A stretch of DNA of 64,000 nt from an uncultured Carboxylicivirga sp. (lineage in GTDB: Bacteria > Bacteroidota > Bacteroidia > Bacteroidales > Marinilabiliaceae), in the NCBI GenBank assembly GCA_947503525.1, contig CANNEA010000009.1, positions 124,001 to 188,000 on the forward strand, written 5' to 3'. Of the stretch, positions 18,192-29,734 are shown one piece after another. Positions within the stretch are counted from its first letter, which is position 1. Each line of letters starts with the position of its first letter. The notes under the pieces were generated by a model that searched no databases, was not told the DNA's origin, and saw nothing but the letters and a program-made list of their open reading frames with translations. A program made the translations under genes and the position numbers.

Positions 18192-19622
18192 CTATTTCAC
18201 AGGTTCATATCCCATCTCTTTGCCTTTCTTCAACATCAATTCAAAAGCGGCATCATGCTCATTTGCAATCTCCCCATCCAGAATTGCCTCTTTTATAAAG
18301 GACTTTAAATCTCCAATGGCTTTGCATGGTTCAAGACCAAACACCTCCATAATCTCTTCGCCTGTTACCGGCGGCTGAAAATTACGAACGTTATCTTTTT
18401 CTTCAATTTCTTTAAGTTTACGTCTGACAACTTTAAAGTTTCGCATATAGCGCTTTACCTTCTCCGCATTTTTAGACGTAATGTCCGCTTCACACAAGGT
18501 CATTAAATCATCTATATCATCACCGGCTTCAAAGAGCAAACGTCTTACCGCCGAATCTGATACTTCATCTTCGCTGAGCACAATAGGTCGCATATGTAAA
18601 CCAACCATTTTCTGAACAAACTTCATCTTTTCGTTCAATGGCAGTTTTATGCGTTTAAATATTTTTGGCACCATCTTAGTTCCAATGAAGTTATGATTAT
18701 GAAAAGTCCAACCTAAGTTCTTATCATAGCGCTTAGTTACAGGCTTTGCAATATCATGCAGAAGAGCTGACCAACGCAACCATAAGTTATCCGTATTTGG
18801 TACAATTCGATCTAATACCTCCAGAGTATGATAGAAATTATCTTTATGAGCTCGCCCATCTACTTTATCCACACCTTTTAATGCCTGAAATTCAGGAAAG
18901 ATAATTTCCAACAAACCTGATAATTCCAAAAGCTTAAAACCTATTGATGGCCGATCGGCCATTACAATCTTATTCAACTCATCCGAAATTCGTTCAGACG
19001 ACACAATCTCAATTCTGTCCTTATTATCCTTAATACCTTGAAATGTCGATTCCTCTATTTTGAAATCCAATTGAGTGGCAAACCTAATAGCACGCATCAT
19101 CCTTAGCGGATCATCTGAAAAAGTAATATTAGGCTCCTGCGGGGTACGGATAATACCTTTTTCCATATCCTGAATACCATTAAAAGGATCCAGCAAATCG
19201 CCATAGTTACTTTTGTTCAAACTAAGTGCTAATGCATTAATCGAAAAATCCCTCCTATTCTGATCATCCTCTAAAGTGCCGTCTTCAACTATTGGTTTGC
19301 GCGAATTGCGTTGATACGATTCTTTTCGAGCCCCAACGAACTCAACTTCCAAATCGCGATACTTAAGCATGGCTGTTCCAAAGTTCTTAAAAACAGACAA
19401 GCGTAACTTACCGAGTTTCAAAGCCACCTTTTCAGCTAATTCTATACCACTACCAATAACAACTACATCTATATCCTTTGATGGACGTTCTAAAAAGATA
19501 TCACGAACAAATCCACCAATAACAAAGGACTCCACGCCCATTTCCTCACTTATATCTCTAATGGTATGAAAAACCGGGCTCTTTAACAGTTTCTCAATAC
19601 CATTTCTGCCAATTCCTGTCAT
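18192..19622 (-). CDS. cca: CCA tRNA nucleotidyltransferase with HD domain
   Basis: Adds or repairs the 3' CCA of tRNA. The 476-residue protein begins '[13 protein letters not shown]' at 19622; an upstream in-frame ATG at 19688 is less likely, as the extra 22 residues are unlike the family. The nucleotidyltransferase head has '[24 protein letters not shown]' (GG...RD and DxD metal ligands), '[11 protein letters not shown]', and the nucleotide-choosing arm '[18 protein letters not shown]'. The C-terminal half carries an HD domain ('[14 protein letters not shown]') common in bacterial class II enzymes. A TAATTTTG box on the minus strand (19631-19638) lies just before the start. Confidence 0.95.
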   Translation of the reverse strand: MTGIGRNGIEKLLKSPVFHTIRDISEEMGVESFVIGGFVRDIFLERPSKDIDVVVIGSGIELAEKVALKLGKLRLSVFKNFGTAMLKYRDLEVEFVGARKESYQRNSRKPIVEDGTLEDDQNRRDFSINALALSLNKSNYGDLLDPFNGIQDMEKGIIRTPQEPNITFSDDPLRMMRAIRFATQLDFKIEESTFQGIKDNKDRIEIVSSERISDELNKIVMADRPSIGFKLLELSGLLEIIFPEFQALKGVDKVDGRAHKDNFYHTLEVLDRIVPNTDNLWLRWSALLHDIAKPVTKRYDKNLGWTFHNHNFIGTKMVPKIFKRIKLPLNEKMKFVQKMVGLHMRPIVLSEDEVSDSAVRRLLFEAGDDIDDLMTLCEADITSKNAEKVKRYMRNFKVVRRKLKEIEEKDNVRNFQPPVTGEEIMEVFGLEPCKAIGDLKSFIKEAILDGEIANEHDAAFELMLKKGKEMGYEPVK

Positions 19623-19746
19623 AATGATGACAAAATTACAACTTTTTGTGGCATTTTGGCGTTTATTTAATGATTGATGGTTTGGCACAATACTTGATAT
19701 CTACATATCAACATTTTTAGATATTTTAATTTATAATTTAAAGGCT

Positions 19747-20106
19747 ATGTTAGAAAAGTTAAGTAACGATACATTCAAATCAAAAGTATTTAATTACTCA
19801 GATAACAAGGAATGGAAATTCGAAGGTGATAAACCATGTGTAATTGATTTTTATGCTGACTGGTGCGGACCATGTAAAGCAGTTACTCCAATTCTTGAAG
19901 AATTAGCTACTGAGTATGATGGTAAAATCGACATTTATAAAGTGGATACAGAAGTGGAGCGTGAATTAGCCGGTGCCTTTGGGATTCAAAGTATTCCTTC
20001 ATTATTGTTTATTCCTAAAGACGGACAGCCGCAAATGGCCCAAGGAGCACTTCCAAAAGACACCTTTGAAAAAGCATTCAAAGATGTACTTAAAGTTGAA
20101 AAATAA
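19747..20106 (+). CDS. trxA: Cytoplasmic thioredoxin
   Basis: 119-residue thioredoxin with the active site 'YADWCGPCKAV', the cis-proline loop 'IQSIPSLLFI', and no signal sequence. It has a family-specific N-terminal stretch 'DTFKSKVFNYSDNKEWKFEG' that the next gene shares, so the pair arose by duplication. It reduces protein disulfides, presumably recharged by the thioredoxin reductase at 57350-58351. It is 23 bp upstream of the second thioredoxin gene. Confidence 0.95.
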   Translation: MLEKLSNDTFKSKVFNYSDNKEWKFEGDKPCVIDFYADWCGPCKAVTPILEELATEYDGKIDIYKVDTEVERELAGAFGIQSIPSLLFIPKDGQPQMAQGALPKDTFEKAFKDVLKVEK

Positions 20107-20129
20107 TTAAACCAATAAAATTCATTCCA

Positions 20130-20621
20130 ATGCGAAAATATAAATATCCTTTAATTGTCGGAGCTCTTTTGATTTCGGCAGTAGCTGTTGCCTTTAGCAA
20201 TTCAGGCAAAAATTCAGAACTTACTCAGCCGGAAATGGCTCTTGAAACTAGTGATGGTGAAGGAGTGATATACCTGGACAAAGCAAGCTTTAAAGAAAAA
20301 GTTTTTAATTACGAAGCCAACCAAACCTGGAAATACGAAGGTGAAGTTCCAGCTATTTTGGATTTTTACGCAGATTGGTGTGGACCTTGTAAACAGTTAT
20401 CACCAGTTCTTACTGAATTGCAAAAGGAGTATGGCGATAAAATTCAAATTTACAAGATCAACACTGACAAGGAAAAAGAATTAGCTGCAACATTTGGCAT
20501 TCGCAGTCTTCCTACAATTGTATTTGTTCCCCTTGATGGCGAACCTCAGGCTGCAATGGGTTTTCGCCCAAAAGCCGATTTAGAAAATATGGTAAAAGAA
20601 ATACTTAAGGTGGAAAAATAA
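20130..20621 (+). CDS. Exported or membrane-anchored thioredoxin
   Basis: 163 residues: a hydrophobic N-terminal segment ('YPLIVGALLISAVAVAFS') for export or anchoring, a linker, then a thioredoxin domain with 'YADWCGPCKQL' and cis-Pro in 'RSLPTIVFV'. The domain closely matches the preceding cytoplasmic thioredoxin, including 'FKEKVFNYEANQTWKYEG' and the end 'EILKVEK', which shows tandem duplication followed by gain of a signal. A periplasmic disulfide-reducing or -transferring role is likely. The operon ends in the hairpin at 20647-20677. Confidence 0.93.
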   Translation: MRKYKYPLIVGALLISAVAVAFSNSGKNSELTQPEMALETSDGEGVIYLDKASFKEKVFNYEANQTWKYEGEVPAILDFYADWCGPCKQLSPVLTELQKEYGDKIQIYKINTDKEKELAATFGIRSLPTIVFVPLDGEPQAAMGFRPKADLENMVKEILKVEK

Positions 20622-20646
20622 TCACCTTATAATCAATCTATTTAAG

Positions 20647-20677
20647 AAGCCGAAGAAATTATTCTTCGGCTTTTTTA
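20647..20677 (+). terminator. Rho-independent terminator of the thioredoxin pair
   Basis: Perfect 11-bp stem AAGCCGAAGAA/TTCTTCGGCTT with a 4-nt loop, followed by six T. It directly precedes the thi promoter. Confidence 0.93.
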
Positions 20678-20706
20678 TTGTTGGCTTTCAATTTCCATTA
20701 CCTTTG
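20678..20706 (+). promoter_or_regulatory. Bacteroidetes-type promoter of the thi operon
   Basis: TTG at 20678-20680, 18 bases, then TACCTTTG at 20699-20706, a full TAnnTTTG match. It is immediately upstream of the TPP riboswitch. Confidence 0.75.
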
Positions 20707-20711
20707 AATGC

Positions 20712-20794
20712 GAATTAAAGGGGTGCCTTAAATGACAGGCTGAGATTAAACCCATTGAACCTGATGCAGGTAATGCTGACGCAGGGATATGACT
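20712..20794 (+). promoter_or_regulatory. TPP riboswitch (THI element) controlling thiS-thiC operon
   Basis: The conserved THI-box core is complete: GGGGTGCC, then GGCTGAGA, ACCC, GAACCTGAT, GGTAATGCTGACGCAGGGA. It sits between a promoter and the thiS start 34 bases downstream. Binding of thiamin pyrophosphate would lower expression. I see no terminator hairpin with T-run behind it, so translational control is more likely. Confidence 0.97.
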
Positions 20795-20827
20795 TTCTTT
20801 AGGGCTCCTCCATTATATTACAGACAA

Positions 20828-22865
<2,038 letters not shown>

Positions 22866-22905
22866 TCTTTTCCACTATTTTTGTGGCAGATTAAAACTAA
22901 ACTTT

Positions 22906-23511
22906 ATGAAGCCAGTAGTAATTTGTTATCCTACGAACCTAAAAAACGAAACTGAAGCCATTACGGCATTGTTCGAAAATGGACTTGAGATTCTTCATGT
23001 TCGCAAGCCTGCATTTTCAGAAAAGGAGATGCAGGACTGGATTGAATCTATAGATTCAAAATACCACAAGCAAATGACTATTCATAGTCACTTGACTTTG
23101 GTTGAAAGTATGGGACTTAGAGGTGTACATTTCACATCGTATAACCGCCATTTGATTGATGATTACAGTTTCAGTGCAAGTCCGAAAAGCATTTCAGTTC
23201 ATGCAATGAGCGAATTAATCAACTTGAGCGATGCATTTAATTATGCACTTTTGAGTCCGGTTTTTGAAAGTATCACTAAAGAGGGATATGGCCCTGCCAT
23301 AAGTCATGAAGTACTGAAAGAGTATTTGTCAAGAAATCATGAAGTACCAGTTTTGGCTTTAGGCGGTATTGAATCAACAAATGTTGTAGTAGCAAAAGAA
23401 TTAGGCTTCGATGGTGTTGTATTGCACGGACACCTGTGGGCTGAATTTGAAAAAGATGGTGATGTGAATGCTTTAATTGAGCGATTCAAGGAAGTCACCG
23501 CTAAATGGTAA
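22906..23511 (+). CDS. tenI: TenI-like thiazole tautomerase / ThiE paralogue
   Basis: 201-residue (beta/alpha)8 protein of the ThiE/TenI superfamily. It has 'EILHVRKPAFSEKEM', 'LRGVHFTSYN', 'LALGGIEST' and 'GFDGVVLHGHLW'. The segment 'SISVHAMSEL' carries His99 where TenI tautomerases have their catalytic His ('GVSVH'), while true ThiE has Thr-His; the ThiE phosphate and HMP-binding 'T-x-TK' segment is altered ('ITKEGYG'). Because a second, more canonical ThiE follows at 24340, this one is best read as a thiazole tautomerase. The distinction rests on motif reading only. Confidence 0.75.
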   Translation: MKPVVICYPTNLKNETEAITALFENGLEILHVRKPAFSEKEMQDWIESIDSKYHKQMTIHSHLTLVESMGLRGVHFTSYNRHLIDDYSFSASPKSISVHAMSELINLSDAFNYALLSPVFESITKEGYGPAISHEVLKEYLSRNHEVPVLALGGIESTNVVVAKELGFDGVVLHGHLWAEFEKDGDVNALIERFKEVTAKW

Positions 23512-23582
23512 TTAGCGGCCTGTAGTTCAGAACCAAAAGGTTCCGATTAATAATACTTAGGGTCGCTTAACAAATATGTAAA

Positions 23583-24347
23583 ATGAAACGACCTTATGTA
23601 CTTAGTATCGCCGGCTTTGATCCCAGCAGCGGAGCAGGCATCACTAGTGACATCAAAACCTTTGAGCAACATAAGGCTTATGGTCTGTCTGCAGTTACTG
23701 CAATCACATTTCAGAATGAAAGTGAATTTATTAATATCAAGTGGCTTTCGTTCAACGACATTAAACAACAATTACAAGCATTAGCAAGGAAATACGAACC
23801 TTCTTACGTAAAAATAGGTTTAATTCAATCAGCTGATAGCTTAGTTAATGTATTACACTTCTTAAAAGAAACATGGCCTGAAGCTTTTATTATATGGGAT
23901 CCCATATTAAAAGCATCGGCCGGATTTTCTTTCCACACTGATCTCGATTCTCAAATTGAGAACTTAGTTAGTGATAAGATAAAGCTTATCACTCCTAACA
24001 TTCCTGAATACCAACAGCTATTTGGAGATCAGGATCCTCAAGTCATTGCTGATAATCTGAATTGCAATTTACTACTTAAAGGCGGACATACCGCGAACTC
24101 TTCTGTCTGCGATGAACTCTATCAAGCCAAGAAAAAAGTGGTGAAAATCATCTCTGAGAAAGTTAAAGGGGATCTGCAAAAACATGGAACCGGTTGCGTA
24201 TTATCTTCTGCCATAACCGCTGAATTAGCAAGAGGTGAGTCTTTAAAAAATGCTTGCCTCAATGCCCACTTCTATGTTAAATCATTTATTGCCAGTAATG
24301 AGTCATTACTGGGATATCACGTTTCTAAAACAATTGATCATGAATAA
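23583..24347 (+). CDS. thiD: Hydroxymethylpyrimidine/phosphomethylpyrimidine kinase ThiD
   Basis: Phosphorylates HMP and HMP-P to HMP-PP. Ribokinase-like fold of 254 residues with 'LSIAGFDPSSGAGITSDIKTF' at the N-terminus, 'YVKIGLIQSADSL', 'IIWDPILKASAGF', 'LITPNIPEYQQLFG', 'LLLKGGHT' and the anion-hole 'KHGTGCVLSSAITAELARG' with the catalytic region. Its last codons overlap the thiE start by 8 bp, so translation is coupled. It sits between the TenI-like gene and thiE. Confidence 0.95.
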   Translation: MKRPYVLSIAGFDPSSGAGITSDIKTFEQHKAYGLSAVTAITFQNESEFINIKWLSFNDIKQQLQALARKYEPSYVKIGLIQSADSLVNVLHFLKETWPEAFIIWDPILKASAGFSFHTDLDSQIENLVSDKIKLITPNIPEYQQLFGDQDPQVIADNLNCNLLLKGGHTANSSVCDELYQAKKKVVKIISEKVKGDLQKHGTGCVLSSAITAELARGESLKNACLNAHFYVKSFIASNESLLGYHVSKTIDHE

Positions 24348-25002
24348 AAATATATCCCGACTTCATTTTATTACATCACCATCAGAACAACACAGTACGA
24401 TGGAACAAATTAAACAAATTGTTTTAGGTGGATGTAATTGGGTACAGTTAAGAATGAAGGAAGCAGACAGCTCCGAATTTGAGAAAACGGCTATACAAGC
24501 GCTAAGTTTTTGTATGAATAACGACGCTAAGCTTATTATTAATGATAATGTAACATTGGCAGCTAAAATTGGAGCCGATGGTGTTCATTTAGGTAAGGAC
24601 GACATGTCGCCTGCCGAAGCCGGAAGTATATTAGGTGATCAGATCATAATTGGAGGTACGGCTAATACTTTTCAAGATATCCAAAAACTAGTGGATCAAG
24701 GCGTAGATTATATTGGTTTAGGCCCCTATCGATTTACCGAAACCAAAAAGAAACTGAGTCCTGTTCTCGGCCTTGAAGGATATAAAACCATTCTCAAGCA
24801 ATGTAAAGAAAATAAAATAGACATACCTGTTATTGCCATAGGTGGTTTGGAGCCGGAAGACCTAAAAGAACTTTTTGATGCCGGAGTGCATGGAATTGCA
24901 GTTTCATCCTACCTAACAAAACAAAATCAACCAGGTGCGCAAACTTTGGAACTTCTGACCAACATTGGTAAGTACAGTTCTGCCAATTGGATGAAAAAAT
25001 AA
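24340..25002 (+). CDS. thiE: Thiamine phosphate synthase ThiE
   Basis: Joins HMP-PP and thiazole phosphate to thiamin phosphate. The 220-residue frame starts 'MNKNISRLHFITSP' at 24340, overlapping thiD by 8 bp; the open frame continues upstream to 24250 but only inside thiD. Family motifs: 'WVQLRMKEAD', 'LIINDNVTLAAKIGADGVHLGKDDMS', 'IIGGTANTFQDI', 'VDYIGLGPYRFTETKKK' (phosphate and pyrimidine site) and 'VIAIGGLEPEDL'. It keeps the features the preceding paralogue lacks, so it is the working ThiE. Confidence 0.94.
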   Translation: MNKNISRLHFITSPSEQHSTMEQIKQIVLGGCNWVQLRMKEADSSEFEKTAIQALSFCMNNDAKLIINDNVTLAAKIGADGVHLGKDDMSPAEAGSILGDQIIIGGTANTFQDIQKLVDQGVDYIGLGPYRFTETKKKLSPVLGLEGYKTILKQCKENKIDIPVIAIGGLEPEDLKELFDAGVHGIAVSSYLTKQNQPGAQTLELLTNIGKYSSANWMKK

Positions 25003-25033
25003 AATAATCAGACTGAACGACTAAATCTATAAT

Positions 25034-25801
25034 ATGTCTCAACTAAAAGTAGGTGAATATACATTCCAATCCAGACTATTCACCGGAACCGGCAAGTTTG
25101 CCTCTAACACTTTAATGGAGGAAGCTATCAATATAAGCGAATCTGAATTGGTAACCGTTGCTTTACGTCGGGTTGAACTCAATAATGAATCAGATGATAT
25201 TCTTCGACATTTAAAGCATCCACGCATTAATCTTCTACCTAACACTTCTGGAGTAAGAACAGCCAAAGAGGCAGTATTTGCGGCTCAACTGGCCAGAGAA
25301 GCTTTAGACACCAACTTACTAAAGTTAGAAATCCACCCTGATCCCAAATACCTTCTGCCCGATCCTATTGAAACACTGCAGGCAGCTGAAGAACTGGTTA
25401 AACTTGGATTTGTGGTTTTACCTTACGTTCAGGCCGATCCGGTTTTATGTAAGCGACTTGAAGAAGTAGGGACTGCAGCTGTAATGCCTTTAGGGGCTCC
25501 AATAGGTTCAAATCAAGGTTTGCAAACCAAGGAAATGCTTCGAATTATAATTGAGCAAAGCAAGGTACCTGTGGTTGTTGATGCTGGCATTGGTGCACCT
25601 TCACATGCAGCTGATGCAATGGAAATGGGTGCAGATGCGGTATTGGTAAATACGGCTGTCGCTGTTTCGCCCAACCCGGTGCAAATGGCAAAGGCATTTA
25701 AAATGGCAGTAGAGGCCGGCCGCATGGCTTACGAAGCTCAACTGGCGCAAAAGAACTACGGTGCCGAAGCCTCAAGTCCCTTGACTGCATTTTTGGATTA
25801 A
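25034..25801 (+). CDS. thiG: Thiazole synthase ThiG
   Basis: Forms the thiazole phosphate ring from deoxyxylulose 5-phosphate, dehydroglycine and ThiS thiocarboxylate. 255 residues, TIM barrel, with '[13 protein letters not shown]', '[10 protein letters not shown]', '[14 protein letters not shown]', the Schiff-base lysine region '[10 protein letters not shown]', '[14 protein letters not shown]' and '[30 protein letters not shown]'. Directly followed by thiH, its functional partner. Confidence 0.96.
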   Translation: MSQLKVGEYTFQSRLFTGTGKFASNTLMEEAINISESELVTVALRRVELNNESDDILRHLKHPRINLLPNTSGVRTAKEAVFAAQLAREALDTNLLKLEIHPDPKYLLPDPIETLQAAEELVKLGFVVLPYVQADPVLCKRLEEVGTAAVMPLGAPIGSNQGLQTKEMLRIIIEQSKVPVVVDAGIGAPSHAADAMEMGADAVLVNTAVAVSPNPVQMAKAFKMAVEAGRMAYEAQLAQKNYGAEASSPLTAFLD

Positions 25802-25844
25802 AATAGAATAAGAAAAACACCTCAGGAATATCAATTTGCAAACT

Positions 25845-26966
25845 ATGACTACCAGCTCTTTCGATCAGGAACATGCTTCATATAACTGGGAAGATATTAG
25901 GCAATCAATTTATGCCAAGACCAATGAAGATGTTGAAAAGGCTCTTATTGCTAACAAACCGGATTTAGAAGATTTTAAGGCTCTGCTTTCTCCGGCAGCT
26001 GAAGACCATCTGGAAGGCATGGCAGCAAAGAGCAGAAGCATCACTCAACAACGCTTTGGTAAAACCATTCAAATGTACATACCCTTGTACCTATCAAATG
26101 CCTGCGCCAATGCCTGTGTATATTGTGGTTTTAGTCATGACAATGACATAAAACGCATTACCCTCACCAAGAAACAAGTACTTGAAGAGGTAAAGGTGAT
26201 TAAGGATATGGGCTTTGAACATTTACTATTGGTTACCGGTGAGCATCCGGCAGCTTGTGGCTTTGATTACCTTAAAGAAATAATTGAGGTTATTAAGCCC
26301 AACTTTTCTTTGATCTCCATTGAAGTTCAACCCATGCTTCAGAAAGAATATGAGCAGCTTATTGATTTGGGACTTCATACCGTTTACGTTTACCAGGAAA
26401 CCTATAACAGGGAACAATATAAGAGCTATCATCCAAGAGGAAAGAAATCTGATTTTTCGTATCGCCTTGAAACCGGTGAGCGTTTGGGGCGAGCTGGCAT
26501 TCATAAAATTGGAATAGGCTGTTTATTGGGATTGGAAGATTGGCGTACGGATTCCTTTTTCACTGCACTTCACCTCGATTACCTTGAAAAAACCTATTGG
26601 CGAACCAAGTACAGCATCTCTTTCCCAAGGCTGCGTCCACATGCCGGGGCCTTCCAGCCTAATCATGAAGTGAACGATCGTCAGTTGGCTCAGTTAATTA
26701 TGGCCTATCGCATCTTTAACCCTGATGTGGACCTTTCTCTATCAACACGAGAGAGTAAAGTATTTAGAGATAACATGTTGCAGCTAGGTGTAACCGCCAT
26801 GAGCGCCGGTTCAAAAACCGAACCTGGTGGTTATGCTGTTTACAATCAAGCTCTGGAGCAATTTTCAGTAGCGGATGATCGCAGCCCTGATGAAATTAAT
26901 CAGATGATAAGATCAAAAGGCTATGAAACCATATGGAAAGATTGGGATAGCGGGATGATGGGGTAA
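25845..26966 (+). CDS. thiH: 2-iminoacetate synthase ThiH
   Basis: Radical-SAM tyrosine lyase giving dehydroglycine for ThiG, used by organisms with an anaerobic or facultative thiamin route. The 373-residue protein starts at the ATG 25845 (a TTG three codons earlier is also open). The cluster motif 'CANACVYCGF' is CxxxCxxC as required; other landmarks are 'YIPLYLSNACAN', 'LLVTGEHP', 'VQPMLQKEYEQL', 'YQETYNREQYKSYHPRGKKSDF' and 'SAGSKTEPGGY'. Choice of ThiH over the oxidase ThiO fits an anaerobic or microaerobic lifestyle. It is the last gene of the operon; no thiF follows. Confidence 0.96.
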   Translation: MTTSSFDQEHASYNWEDIRQSIYAKTNEDVEKALIANKPDLEDFKALLSPAAEDHLEGMAAKSRSITQQRFGKTIQMYIPLYLSNACANACVYCGFSHDNDIKRITLTKKQVLEEVKVIKDMGFEHLLLVTGEHPAACGFDYLKEIIEVIKPNFSLISIEVQPMLQKEYEQLIDLGLHTVYVYQETYNREQYKSYHPRGKKSDFSYRLETGERLGRAGIHKIGIGCLLGLEDWRTDSFFTALHLDYLEKTYWRTKYSISFPRLRPHAGAFQPNHEVNDRQLAQLIMAYRIFNPDVDLSLSTRESKVFRDNMLQLGVTAMSAGSKTEPGGYAVYNQALEQFSVADDRSPDEINQMIRSKGYETIWKDWDSGMMG

Positions 26967-27059
26967 TTAATAGTGTAGTTGTTAATGATTAATTGATTCA
27001 AGGATGATAGATTAAGGAGTATTTCATTTACTCAGATTCTACTATTGAATACAAATAGA

Positions 27060-27099
27060 AATTGCCTGACAATTCATCAAAATGAACCATCAGGCAATT
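27060..27099. terminator. Possible bidirectional terminator between thiH and a lipoprotein gene
   Basis: Perfect 10-bp inverted repeat AATTGCCTGA (27060-27069) and TCAGGCAATT (27090-27099) with a 20-nt loop between convergent genes. The T-run is weak on both sides, so the call is tentative. Confidence 0.45.
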
Positions 27100-27121
27100 A
27101 TATCAGTAGTGTGTTAAAACT

Positions 27122-28015
27122 TTATCTTGAAGCTGTTCCCATAGGGAAGCTGTCGTCCACCTTATTCATAAAATCGTATGTGTAGTGATCCTTTGCATTG
27201 GCCTCGACCATGCCCACTAAAGGTTTGAACATAAATGGTGCCGGACTATTATCGGGGCTCGGTTCAATAGAAATCACTAGAGTAGAACCTGAAAGGTCTA
27301 AAGGAAAATCTAAACCAGAGGGTGCATTTTTTACGTAATCCTCACCCGGGAAGGGAGGTCCTAAAGTTACTATATCACTATACGGTGCTGCATCATCAGC
27401 CATATCAACAGAAGTAAATGTTCCTGAGGTCACAGGCATACCATCAATAACTGCCCATCCTTCGTAGGCCCAACCAGCAGGTAATTCAGGCAGATCCAAA
27501 CCTGCGGCAGGCATACCCGTGCTCAGGTCAAGAAACCAAATACCGCTTAATTCATCCTCGGTGGTTGGAGTAGTTGGTGTTGCCAGTATATATTTACCGC
27601 TTGCACTTGAGAAGCTTGCGCCCAAAGCTGCGCCATGCTGTACACTAACATCGGCTGATGCACCGGAGAAACTTCCCCCCAATATTTTGATTGCGCTGGG
27701 AGAAGGGCTATCATCCGGAATGGGTTCGATGGACAAAACAAAATCAGTAGCATTTTCTAATTTATCCGCATCCACCATAAAATCAGTTTTTGATAGCTGA
27801 CCGTTTGCATTTACGGTAAATGTGCCGGTACTAACAGGTGCACCATCAACAATAATCCATCCTTCGTATTGTTCGGCATCACCTAAATCAGCCAAATTAC
27901 TTAGGTTTAGTTTCAGACTCTTTTGAGTCATGGTGTTTTCTTCATCATCCTTGTTACACGAAATAACTATCAGTGACAAGGTCATAATCATCAGAGCAAA
28001 TCCTAATCGTTTCAT
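27122..28015 (-). CDS. Lipoprotein with two RskA-C-like repeats
   Basis: 297-residue predicted lipoprotein ('SLIVISCNKDD'). It has two internal copies of one domain: about residues 50-130 ('YEGWIIVDGAPVSTGTF' ... 'FVLSIEPIPDDSPSPSAIKILGG') and about 184-285 ('YEGWAVIDGMPVTSGTF' ... 'LVISIEPSPDNSPAPFMFKPLVG'). The pattern Y-x-x-W-x-V-x-G-x-P-V-S-x-G-x-F followed by V-x-x-S-x-E-P recalls the periplasmic C-terminal domain of anti-sigma-K factors, but there is no cytoplasmic sigma-binding part. It lies next to the two-component genes and shares an 11-bp direct-repeat site with the regulator gene, so it may be a target. Function unknown. Confidence 0.8.
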   Translation of the reverse strand: MKRLGFALMIMTLSLIVISCNKDDEENTMTQKSLKLNLSNLADLGDAEQYEGWIIVDGAPVSTGTFTVNANGQLSKTDFMVDADKLENATDFVLSIEPIPDDSPSPSAIKILGGSFSGASADVSVQHGAALGASFSSASGKYILATPTTPTTEDELSGIWFLDLSTGMPAAGLDLPELPAGWAYEGWAVIDGMPVTSGTFTSVDMADDAAPYSDIVTLGPPFPGEDYVKNAPSGLDFPLDLSGSTLVISIEPSPDNSPAPFMFKPLVGMVEANAKDHYTYDFMNKVDDSFPMGTASR

Positions 28016-28063
28016 ATGAGTTTATTTATTTGATTATTTAATAATTCAAATGTCCCGAATAAG

Positions 28064-28085
28064 TATCACGAAATTCTCACGAAAA
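28064..28085 (-). promoter_or_regulatory. Direct-repeat site upstream of lipoprotein gene (putative response-regulator box)
   Basis: Two 11-bp units, TATCACGAAAT and TCTCACGAAAA (9 of 11 identical), head to tail, ending 49 bp before the lipoprotein ATG. Matches the site at 30485-30506 in sequence, spacing and position. Confidence 0.65.
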
Positions 28086-28151
28086 TATCAACGTTTTATG
28101 TTATTGATTTATTTACTCATTTTTCAATGATAATGAGGAGATTATTTTAAT

Positions 28152-28191
28152 AAAAAATCCACCAATAGATAGCATTCTATCTATTGGTGGA
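28152..28191 (-). terminator. Rho-independent terminator of the two-component operon
   Basis: Perfect 15-bp stem TCCACCAATAGATAG/CTATCTATTGGTGGA (28158-28172 and 28177-28191) with a 4-nt loop. Read on the minus strand it is followed by six T, so it ends the regulator-kinase transcript. Confidence 0.93.
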
Positions 28192-28249
28192 CTGATTTAT
28201 AACTTTTAGGGTACGTTTTATATCTCTGTAATTTGAATAGAAATATTAC

Positions 28250-29728
28250 TTATGCGCTATATGCCTGCAGATTGAAATAAAAACTGGTTAGCTCATTAGG
28301 AACACTCTTAACACTAATATTTGAATCATGTACCTCCAGTATATTTTTCACAATGGCTAATCCCAAACCAGTGCCTTCAATACCTTCCTTCTCTTTATCT
28401 ACCTTATAATAACGGTTAAATACATTTGGTAAATCTTTCTCGGGAATACCTTCACCGGTATTGTCAACTTTTACTTCTACAGCCTCATTATTTTTATTTA
28501 CTCGCAAAATGACCTTACCATTCTGAGGTGTATATTTAATGGCATTATCCAACAAGTTTTGTATTACTCGATCAATCATGGCAATATCGCCATACACCAT
28601 AGGCAAACCATCCTCAATAGCCGACTGAATCTCAATGTTTTTATTGGCACTTGTAAGTTTATGCTTTAAACAAGCATCACCGATTAACTCTTGAATAAAG
28701 AATGGTTCCTTCTTTAATTTCACCTGTCGTGCTTCCAGTTTCGACAATTCAAATAATTCAGCCACCAGGCGAGTTAGTTTCTCACTACTTTGGTGAATAA
28801 TCTTCATGTATTTTTCCGAATCCTCCTTACTCAAAGATTCTGACTTCATCAGTAAAGTTTCAATATAGCCCTGAATAATAGCCAAAGGATTACGCAAATC
28901 ATGCGAGACATTGGCAATCAGTTCTCGCCTGAGTTGATCCACCTGCTTTAACTCATCAATATTATTAACAATGGTATCAGCCATTGAATTAAAAGTATGG
29001 GATAAATTGGTGAGCTCCCCTCCTCTTTTTCCTTTCACAGGAATACGAGCCTTTAAGTTACCTTCTTCAAATTGCTTCACCGTTTGTATAATCACTCTAA
29101 GGTTTCGGGTTAATAACCATAGCAATACCAAGCCAATGCTAAAGGCGGCAACCAAGGTGAGTAAGAAGGAGTTCAAACCCAAACGCAACCAATAACTATT
29201 GGCCATTAATGCAGATACATTCTCATATTTCTCGCTGGCCAGAACAATATATACGTATCCTAAAAACTGTCCGTCCTGATAAACTTCGGTGGCCGAAAAA
29301 ATAGTTTCGCCTCCAGGATGACGCGGATCATCACCCAAGACATACTTTTCCCCTTTCTGTGAAATAAAATCTTTGATTGGTGCAATATCTACCCGACTTA
29401 ACTTCACCTTTTTATCCAATACCACAAAGGATAATATTTCGCCATCCGGACTAATCAGGTAAACCTCGATGCCCGGATTAACAGCCATCATGGAATGCAT
29501 AATTACCCCTAAGGACTCCTTATCGACCTTGCCATCTTTAAAAGGTGGCGATTCTTTAATTAAATAATCCGCCACATCAGCATTCAGCCTTTGGGTAGTT
29601 TCGTTGTAATATTTATTGGAGGCAAATGTGGCAATAATGATATACGCTACAGCCAACAACAACAGTACAAACAAAAATGAAAGGGACAAGCGCCAATACA
29701 TGCTTTTTCTTAAATTGATAGATCCCAT
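28250..29728 (-). CDS. Sensor histidine kinase (EnvZ/PhoR type)
   Basis: 492-residue inner-membrane kinase. Two membrane segments (about 12-34 and 183-208) frame a periplasmic sensor of about 150 residues that is PAS-like ('VYLISPDGEILSFVVLD'). A HAMP domain follows ('LRVIIQTVKQFEEGNLKARIP'), then HisKA with phosphoacceptor His in 'LIANVSHDLRNPLAIIQGY', and the ATPase with 'NLLDNAIKYTPQNGKV', 'VDNTGEGIPEKDL' and 'GTGLGLAIV'. It starts 6 bp after the response-regulator gene, and the unit ends in a strong terminator. The stimulus is unknown. Confidence 0.95.
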   Translation of the reverse strand: MGSINLRKSMYWRLSLSFLFVLLLLAVAYIIIATFASNKYYNETTQRLNADVADYLIKESPPFKDGKVDKESLGVIMHSMMAVNPGIEVYLISPDGEILSFVVLDKKVKLSRVDIAPIKDFISQKGEKYVLGDDPRHPGGETIFSATEVYQDGQFLGYVYIVLASEKYENVSALMANSYWLRLGLNSFLLTLVAAFSIGLVLLWLLTRNLRVIIQTVKQFEEGNLKARIPVKGKRGGELTNLSHTFNSMADTIVNNIDELKQVDQLRRELIANVSHDLRNPLAIIQGYIETLLMKSESLSKEDSEKYMKIIHQSSEKLTRLVAELFELSKLEARQVKLKKEPFFIQELIGDACLKHKLTSANKNIEIQSAIEDGLPMVYGDIAMIDRVIQNLLDNAIKYTPQNGKVILRVNKNNEAVEVKVDNTGEGIPEKDLPNVFNRYYKVDKEKEGIEGTGLGLAIVKNILEVHDSNISVKSVPNELTSFYFNLQAYSA

Positions 29729-29734
29729 AATCTT

